64,000 nucleotides of DNA from an uncultured Bacteroidales bacterium (GTDB taxonomy: Bacteria > Bacteroidota > Bacteroidia > Bacteroidales > Paludibacteraceae), in the NCBI GenBank assembly GCA_945921355.1, contig CAMEKM010000001.1, forward strand, positions 1-64,000. The letters run 5' to 3'. Below are positions 57,641 through 64,000 of the stretch, piece by piece (within the stretch, counting starts at the first letter, position 1; the number at the start of each line of letters is the position of its first letter). The translations under genes and the position numbers were made by a program. Below the pieces are notes generated by a model. That model ran no database searches. It was not told where the DNA came from and saw nothing but the letters and a program-made list of their open reading frames with translations.

Positions 57641-59506
57641 CTAAATTCCCGGATATCCATCTGATTGCTTCATATTGCGGTTGCGCTCTAACTCCAATTG
57701 TGGAATAGGTTGTACATAACTAGGCTCTCCCTTCCAGGTAATAGGTCCGTGGGATGTCTTCTGATAGTATGCCGCTTCGCTATCACCATTGCGGTATCTA
57801 CGGATATCTAGCCACCATTGTCCCTCGGCAAAGAGCTCTGCCCAACGTTCGTAGCGTAACGGATCATTGGCTAGAGGATCATCACTATAATATGCTCGCG
57901 TACGATCACTCAGCGATGTATAATCATATGCCGATGCCGTTTCTGGATCCAATCCATATGCGCGACGATGCACCTTATTGATATACTCTAGTGCTGTTGT
58001 AGGATCGCTATCTGCCAGCAGTTCTGCATAGAGCAGATAGATATCTGCCAATCGAACGATATAGAAGTTGCAGTTACTCGACTCATTCTGTCCATAAGGA
58101 GGCGCACCCATCTCTATACCACGCGTGTTGGTGTACTTGCGATGTTGCCAACCGAGTACTTCTGGGCGACTATTGCACTCTGATGAGCGGTCATAGACGG
58201 TGATACGTCCTTTGCCATCAACATATTCATCAACATAAGGTTGTCCAGCACAGAGCATGAGACGTGGGTCCACCTTAGACTTGTCGCGCTTGAGAGCCAA
58301 TGCTTCGGCACGGTAGTTAGGTGTAGCTATCATGTATGGATAGTTGTCGAGTGAGCGAGTACCACTATAGTTATAGCTCGGGTTGAAAGTGAGACGTGGT
58401 ACGGTATCGCCATAGAAATTGGCAAATCCGAAACGTGCGATATTCTTATCGTGCACATAGTTGTTGCCCCATTGCGATGACTTCTTAGAGATAATCACAT
58501 CGTTCTCTTGCGTGAGAGGATCCACTTTGTCCTCTTTGCCTTTGCGGAAACGAATATCCAAATCCACATACCAAGGGGCATATACCATTGGCATACCAGA
58601 ACCCGTAGTGTAGTTTTCCCATGGACCATCTTGGTTAGGATTGGAAGTCATGGTGAGTTCATAGAGTGACTCCTCATTATGTTCGTTGGCTTCGTTGCCG
58701 TAGAACATATCCGCATATACATCATAACTTACCAACTTCTTTCCGCTATTGTGGATGATGTCTTCCATCAGCGCTTTTGCCTTGACCTTGTTCTCAGGGA
58801 AGATATATAGCGATTGCATATATACTTTGGCTAACAACCCTTTGGCTGCCCATTCGGTAGCGCGGAAAGTGTCGTCGTTGTAGCCCTCTAACAATGGTAT
58901 AGCCAGCTTGAGGTCGTTGATAACAAATTGCCACGTATCCTTGACGGTGGCGCGCTCCAGCTTCAGTGCTTCTACATCGGAGATAATACGATCAATAATA
59001 GGGAATCCCAATGCATCTGGTTGTAATTCAAAGAAAATCTGCGCATGCCAATATGCTAGAGCACGATTAAAGTAGCATTGTCCCAACGCATAGTCGAGTT
59101 GTTCTTGCTCGTTTTCTTTGCCATAGTTCTTTCGGTAGAACTCGATGCCCTCGATACCTGTAGAAGCCAGTTTCATCCACTTACACAAATCGGTATAGGT
59201 GGTAGTGATATAGCGCGAATCAATACTGGTATAGTTATCTTGAGAGGTGGCACGCTCGTCGTATGAGCCATATAAGTCTGTAGTATGATCGTAGAGCCAT
59301 ACGCCCATAGGGAACCAATAGAAGGCATACATACCGATGCTATGGCTTTGGGCGTATGCCGAAGTAACCAATTGGTCCACCTGTGCCATCGTTGCGGGGA
59401 AATTATCGGTAGATAGGGTCTGAGGGTTGGAAATGTCGAAAAAGTCGGAGCAACTGGTCAAGCCAATCAATGCTGCGAAGAATAGACTAACAAGATTCTT
59501 TTTCAT
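57641..59506 (-). CDS. SusD/RagB family lipoprotein
   Basis: Lipobox LTSC; C-terminal RYERWAELFAEGQWWLDIRRYRNGD. Confidence 0.93.
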   Translation of the reverse strand: MKKNLVSLFFAALIGLTSCSDFFDISNPQTLSTDNFPATMAQVDQLVTSAYAQSHSIGMYAFYWFPMGVWLYDHTTDLYGSYDERATSQDNYTSIDSRYITTTYTDLCKWMKLASTGIEGIEFYRKNYGKENEQEQLDYALGQCYFNRALAYWHAQIFFELQPDALGFPIIDRIISDVEALKLERATVKDTWQFVINDLKLAIPLLEGYNDDTFRATEWAAKGLLAKVYMQSLYIFPENKVKAKALMEDIIHNSGKKLVSYDVYADMFYGNEANEHNEESLYELTMTSNPNQDGPWENYTTGSGMPMVYAPWYVDLDIRFRKGKEDKVDPLTQENDVIISKKSSQWGNNYVHDKNIARFGFANFYGDTVPRLTFNPSYNYSGTRSLDNYPYMIATPNYRAEALALKRDKSKVDPRLMLCAGQPYVDEYVDGKGRITVYDRSSECNSRPEVLGWQHRKYTNTRGIEMGAPPYGQNESSNCNFYIVRLADIYLLYAELLADSDPTTALEYINKVHRRAYGLDPETASAYDYTSLSDRTRAYYSDDPLANDPLRYERWAELFAEGQWWLDIRRYRNGDSEAAYYQKTSHGPITWKGEPSYVQPIPQLELERNRNMKQSDGYPGI

Positions 59507-59530
59507 GACTGTAAGTATATTAGAAGTTTG

Positions 59531-62500
59531 TTAGAAAGATAAGTCAAGTCCAAATGAGTACAATCTAGAAGGCAAATAGCGGTTTTGGTGATCAACATTG
59601 TACATCAAACTATTACCACCTATTTCAGGATCTATACCTGAGTATTGTGTAATAGTAAACAGGTTTTGTGCTGAGAAGTAAACACGCAAGCGTTCCATCT
59701 TAGCTTTGCGGCTGTACTTCTGTGGCAAGGTATAACCGATGGACAGATTTTTGAGTTTGAGGTAGTCGCCTTTTTCTACCATATACCCCGATACGGTAGA
59801 GTAGTTGCGATTGGCCGCACCATCGCCTATGACTTTACCATCAGCATCCAGATAACCCACACGTGGATTCTCTGTGACGGTAGTATTGTCTTTGCCGAAG
59901 CAAGAAGTAGTGAAGATGGCTGCGGTAGTATTGTCGCTCATAAACATATGGGTGTATGGCTTTACGAGGTTCATGATATCGAAACCAAAAGCACCAGAGA
60001 ATACCATAGCAATATCGAATCCTTTGTATGCTACTGAGGCATTGATACCCATAGTCATAAGTGGCCATGGATTGCCAATATACTTGCGGCTTGCGGCATT
60101 GACCATACCCTGTCCGTTGTCATCGTAAATAAGGTCGCCAACACTCGTATTGGCTTTCTGATAATAAATACCAATCTCCTTGCCATCGGCATTAAGTGGT
60201 TGACCATTGTTGGCATAGCCATAAGGGTGATTAGGATTACGCTCTCTCCATTGGTCCAAAGCATACTGATTGTACTCATCCACTTGCTCTTGGTTCTGGA
60301 AGATACCAAGTACTTCATAACCATAGAACATAGACATAGGGTGGTTGTCCTCGGTGCGAGCAAGCAATGGCCATGACGCATCCAGTCCCTTGTCGATGAT
60401 GCTGGCACCAGGCTTATCCCCCACCTGCTTCACCATATTCTGGTTGAACGACATATTTACGCCTACGCTGTATTGTACTTCGTTGCGTTTGTCCTGCCAT
60501 TGCAGCGTGATTTCGTGTCCTTGGTTCTGTACCAATCCTGCGTTGAAATATACAGGAACCGTGTTGGCAGGATCATCCGAGCTGAAGTAATAGCTCATAC
60601 CACTAGTAAGACAGAGCGAACCCTGATAGAGCATATCGTGGGTTTGGCGGTTGTAGTAGTCATAGGTAAAGGTCAGACGATTCTTGAAGAAACCTAAATC
60701 AAGACCGATATCTGTTTGGTTGACTTCTTCCCACTTGAGGTCTTCGTTGCCCAAAATGGCAATCCACGATCCTGTCTGGCCAATGGCACTATTGTCGAAT
60801 GCATGGCTCACACCACTAAGCGAATAAATAGAAGAGTACATATATTGTGGTATATTATCGTTACCCAAAATACCCCACGATGCACGAAGTTTGGCATTGG
60901 ATAGCCAATCGGATGCATTGTCCTTAATCCAACTCTCTTCGCTCAAGCGCCAACCCACATTAACAGATGGAAAGAATCCCCAACGATGTTTCTTGACAAA
61001 TCGGTCGGACGCATCTGCACGGAAGTTAGCAGTAAGCAGGTATTTGCCTTGATAATCGTAGTTGATACGGGCGAAGGCTGAACCACGACGTTCCTGTGGA
61101 ATACCATCCGACGCATCCTTGGTAGCCCCAGCTGTAGCGAGAGCGATGGATTGAGCAATGGGAATAGAGAAACCATAACTATTGACAGAAAGGTCATAGC
61201 CGTCATATTTCCACCATTCGGTACCCACCATGGCTTTGAAGCTATGATCGCCCCACTGTGCATCATAGGTCAATACGGAGTTGAACATCAGTCGTAGATT
61301 GGTACCAGCGTAGGAATCCAGTTGTCCACCATCAATACCCACTTGTACGGGACCAAAATCTTTGTACTCGGTAAAGAAGCGTTTGGAGTATGCACCCAAC
61401 GTGGCAGAACCAGTGGTATGCCATGTCAGTCCAGGAATAAATTCTACATTAAGGTAGGCTTGTGCGTTGAGGTGGTAGTTCTTGTCCTGAATATCGTGGT
61501 AGGCAGCTTCAAGACCTGCGAAGTTAGGACCCGACCCCACGGACATAGGTGTCTGTGCATAATTACCGTTTTCATCCAGAACTTCTGCCACAGGTACGGT
61601 GCGGAAGGGTACCGTGTGATTGTAAATAGAAGAGTTGGTAGAAGGGTTGGACGAGGTCATGGCACCATAGATAGATTCGCCAAGGGTGACATGTTTGCCA
61701 ATCTTATGGTCGAGATTGGTACGAAAAGAATAGCGCTTTGCGCGCGTGTCTAGATATGTACCCTTCTCATCCAAATAGCCGATGGAGAGGAACATTTTAG
61801 TTTTTTCGCCACCGCCACTAACAGAAACGTTGTATTCTTGTTCAATACCTGTGCCGAACATCACGTCCATCCAATCGGTATTGGGAAGTTCTTCGATAGA
61901 AGTAGCTCCTAATACGTCTAACGTGCTACCTGTACCCCATATATCACGTGCACGTATCCAATCTTCGGTACCGAGGAGCTTGATGTTGGATGTGATATTG
62001 CGCCATCCAACGCGCGCATTTAAGTCCACTTGTGTGCGTTGGCTTTTGCCTTTCTTGGTGGTGATGAGAATCACACCGCCTGCGGCTTTCGAACCATAGA
62101 TGGCTGCAGAACCAGCATCCTTGAGCACCTCAATGCTTTCCACATCGCGCATATTGAAGTTGAATCCCGTAGATTGCGCCACACCATCTACGACGTACAA
62201 TGGCGCCATACCATTGAGCGAACCTGCACCACGTATAAGGATATCAGCTGATTCACCTGGCGAACCACTACCCTTGGTTACGGTCACACCTGCTGCCATA
62301 CCCTGCAACGACTCGGCTAAAGACTTGGACGAGAAATCGGCAATATCCTTGGCCGATACCGACGATATAGAACCCGTCACGTCACTACGACGCTGAGTAC
62401 CATAACCGATGACTACTACGTCATCCAATAACTCCGTATCTTCCACTAGCGTGATACTATACGAGGATTTACCAGACTCCACAGTTATCGTCTGTGTAGT

Positions 62501-62731
62501 ATAACCCACGTAGGATATTTGTAATTTCTTACCCTCTTGAACGTCTATCAAGAACAGTCCATCTATATCGGTCACAGTACCATTGGAGGTGGACACTTCG
62601 ACAACTGTGGCACCAATAATAGGATTACCCGCAGCGTCGGATACTGTACCTTCGATAGGTTTAGCATAGACATGCCAACCCAAAATGAGCAGTAACAGGG
62701 TGCAAAGTGCTCTGTGCAGTGTGTGATTCAT
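59531..62731 (-). CDS. SusC/RagA TonB-dependent receptor
   Basis: IEGTVSDAAGNPIIGATVVE; LLDDVVVIGYGTQRRSDVTGSISSV; barrel C-terminus LYSFGLDLSF. Confidence 0.95.
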   Translation of the reverse strand: MNHTLHRALCTLLLLILGWHVYAKPIEGTVSDAAGNPIIGATVVEVSTSNGTVTDIDGLFLIDVQEGKKLQISYVGYTTQTITVESGKSSYSITLVEDTELLDDVVVIGYGTQRRSDVTGSISSVSAKDIADFSSKSLAESLQGMAAGVTVTKGSGSPGESADILIRGAGSLNGMAPLYVVDGVAQSTGFNFNMRDVESIEVLKDAGSAAIYGSKAAGGVILITTKKGKSQRTQVDLNARVGWRNITSNIKLLGTEDWIRARDIWGTGSTLDVLGATSIEELPNTDWMDVMFGTGIEQEYNVSVSGGGEKTKMFLSIGYLDEKGTYLDTRAKRYSFRTNLDHKIGKHVTLGESIYGAMTSSNPSTNSSIYNHTVPFRTVPVAEVLDENGNYAQTPMSVGSGPNFAGLEAAYHDIQDKNYHLNAQAYLNVEFIPGLTWHTTGSATLGAYSKRFFTEYKDFGPVQVGIDGGQLDSYAGTNLRLMFNSVLTYDAQWGDHSFKAMVGTEWWKYDGYDLSVNSYGFSIPIAQSIALATAGATKDASDGIPQERRGSAFARINYDYQGKYLLTANFRADASDRFVKKHRWGFFPSVNVGWRLSEESWIKDNASDWLSNAKLRASWGILGNDNIPQYMYSSIYSLSGVSHAFDNSAIGQTGSWIAILGNEDLKWEEVNQTDIGLDLGFFKNRLTFTYDYYNRQTHDMLYQGSLCLTSGMSYYFSSDDPANTVPVYFNAGLVQNQGHEITLQWQDKRNEVQYSVGVNMSFNQNMVKQVGDKPGASIIDKGLDASWPLLARTEDNHPMSMFYGYEVLGIFQNQEQVDEYNQYALDQWRERNPNHPYGYANNGQPLNADGKEIGIYYQKANTSVGDLIYDDNGQGMVNAASRKYIGNPWPLMTMGINASVAYKGFDIAMVFSGAFGFDIMNLVKPYTHMFMSDNTTAAIFTTSCFGKDNTTVTENPRVGYLDADGKVIGDGAANRNYSTVSGYMVEKGDYLKLKNLSIGYTLPQKYSRKAKMERLRVYFSAQNLFTITQYSGIDPEIGGNSLMYNVDHQNRYLPSRLYSFGLDLSF

Positions 62732-62795
62732 GCGATCAGGGATATATGAGTTCGACAATACGCGCGGGCAGCCCGCACATAGAATAAATAGAAAT

Positions 62796-62822
62796 AATCG
62801 GGGCGGCGATACCGCCCCGATT
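62796..62822 (-). terminator. Strong GC-rich hairpin between 62842..63606 and susC
   Basis: aatcggggcgg / ccgccccgatt 11-bp perfect stem. Confidence 0.75.
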
Positions 62823-62841
62823 GATAGAATAAATAATTAGA

Positions 62842-63606
62842 TTACTTTACTTGTGCGCCCAATGCGTTGTATTTCACGCCATTGTGCAAGATGTACATTT
62901 GGCCGTTCTCAATGAACTTAGCACCTTGTTGCTTCACCTCTACATTCTCTACGGCTGTAGGAGCATCTACACAAGGAGCAGCAAAGCCCATCTGGTCACT
63001 ACCATAGATACCCTCTTCGAAATCATCCGCATAGAATTCAGGACAAGTCTTGGTACCTGTGTAAGGGAGGAAAGCAAACAAGCAGTCTGAACCAGGAGCT
63101 TGGGTTGTATTAATGTCTTGGTTCTCCCACATCCACCAGCCTGCACCTGGGTTATCTGCGGTATATTCGAAACCGAAGATTTGACCATAGATGTAGAGTA
63201 TAGAGTCTGCCTTCAATACGTCAGAAGCCAACACGTCTTTATTAGCGAAGATTTGTGCATAGTTGACAGTCATACCATAGATGTTGCCTTTGATTTGTTT
63301 CATACGGTTGGTTTCACCATTTACGTCACCTTTGCTAGTCCATTTGTTAATAGCAAGAGCACGGCTTGCACCTTCTGCTACTGGAGTACCTTTCAAGAAG
63401 TCTTCCAACCATGTGCCTGTAACGTCAACTGCGAAAGTGAAAGTCTCATCCACTTCCATGTCATTAGATGCTGCAAATTGATCTTTTGCGCAGTCGTACT
63501 TAACGATGTAGCGACCGTCTGCACCTACAGGGTTGTTCAATGTGTGTTGAGCCATTGCGCTAAAACTTACAAGCGCAGCAGCCAAAATAACAGTAAATTT
63601 TTTCAT
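62842..63606 (-). CDS. Secreted protein with short C-terminal motif (IENGQMYILHNGVKYNALGAQVK)
   Basis: Signal peptide ...SFSAMAQ; motif shared with 359..1801 and 1926..3851. Confidence 0.7.
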   Translation of the reverse strand: MKKFTVILAAALVSFSAMAQHTLNNPVGADGRYIVKYDCAKDQFAASNDMEVDETFTFAVDVTGTWLEDFLKGTPVAEGASRALAINKWTSKGDVNGETNRMKQIKGNIYGMTVNYAQIFANKDVLASDVLKADSILYIYGQIFGFEYTADNPGAGWWMWENQDINTTQAPGSDCLFAFLPYTGTKTCPEFYADDFEEGIYGSDQMGFAAPCVDAPTAVENVEVKQQGAKFIENGQMYILHNGVKYNALGAQVK

Positions 63607-63920
63607 TGTGTTGATAATTTAAAAGGTTAATAATTGTGTTTTAGACAAGCTAAATTTTGTCTTTTGACGATGCAAAGTTATAAGTATTTTGTCGGTTTGT
63701 CAAATAATATAATAAAAATATGGATAAATTTCCGATTTTTATACTATATATTATTCAAAGAATAATAACATAATTTTTCTATACAATAAAATATAGATAC
63801 TTTATAAATTATAAATATCTATTTTTTGTCTAAATGAGCCCCCTTTGCACCCTCGCATTTTTCTATTTCAAAAAAAATGATTACCTTTGCAGGTGTAAAC
63901 AAACCATTTAATATTTTTGT

Positions 63921-64000
63921 ATGATGAAACTCCAATGTTTTTTGCTTTTTTCCTTGCTTTTTGGAATAGCAAGTTGCACAATTGCTCAATCGGATGTGGA
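63921..64000 (+). CDS. Start of a secreted/lipoprotein gene, truncated by the window end
   Basis: MMKLQCFLLFSLLFGIASCTIAQSDV; TACCTTTG -7 box at 63882-63889. Confidence 0.6.
   Translation, partial: MMKLQCFLLFSLLFGIASCTIAQSDV

Noticed and set aside
63100-63630. 176-aa + strand ORF
   Set aside because: Antisense to 62842..63606, which has a signal peptide and a conserved C-terminal motif.

Overview
The window is a Bacteroidales-type chromosome segment: SusC/SusD pairs, TAnnTTTG promoters, the Bacteroidetes-style primary sigma factor and a glycogen operon. Main blocks: (1) 0.36-19.5 kb, a + strand polysaccharide-utilization-like locus that looks built for peptidoglycan glycan: GHL10/DigH-like hydrolase, secreted amidase_3 fusion, SusC/SusD, surface lipoprotein, NamZ/DUF1343 exo-muramidase and SSS symporter. 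(2) 19.6-32.9 kb, ordinary core genes on the - strand: rpoD, tRNA-Arg, trxA, clpC-like, porin, GH57/GT4/debranching operon, manC, ispG. (3) 33.0-41.8 kb, a repeat-rich accessory region starting at tRNA-Lys, with small orphan genes and ORF6N/RhuM/Bro-N regulators, each associated with recurrent structured repeats. (4) 41.8-53.1 kb, a compact 11-gene - strand defence-like operon: two 5mC methyltransferases, a restriction endonuclease candidate, a double-GHKL ATPase/kinase, a receiver protein, a CHAT/caspase-like protein, a 542-aa protein with a Cys motif, two unlisted micro-ORFs sharing the peptide GRHIGPAGF, a small multi-TM protein and a DUF4268-like protein. (5) 53.4-64 kb, an AAA/DUF4143 ATPase, then a SusC/SusD/GH97 locus and a secreted protein. 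The strongest candidate for an undescribed system is block 4, especially the twin micro-ORFs and the kinase-receiver-CHAT cascade inside a double-methyltransferase RM operon. All product calls come from motif recognition by eye; no database search was run.
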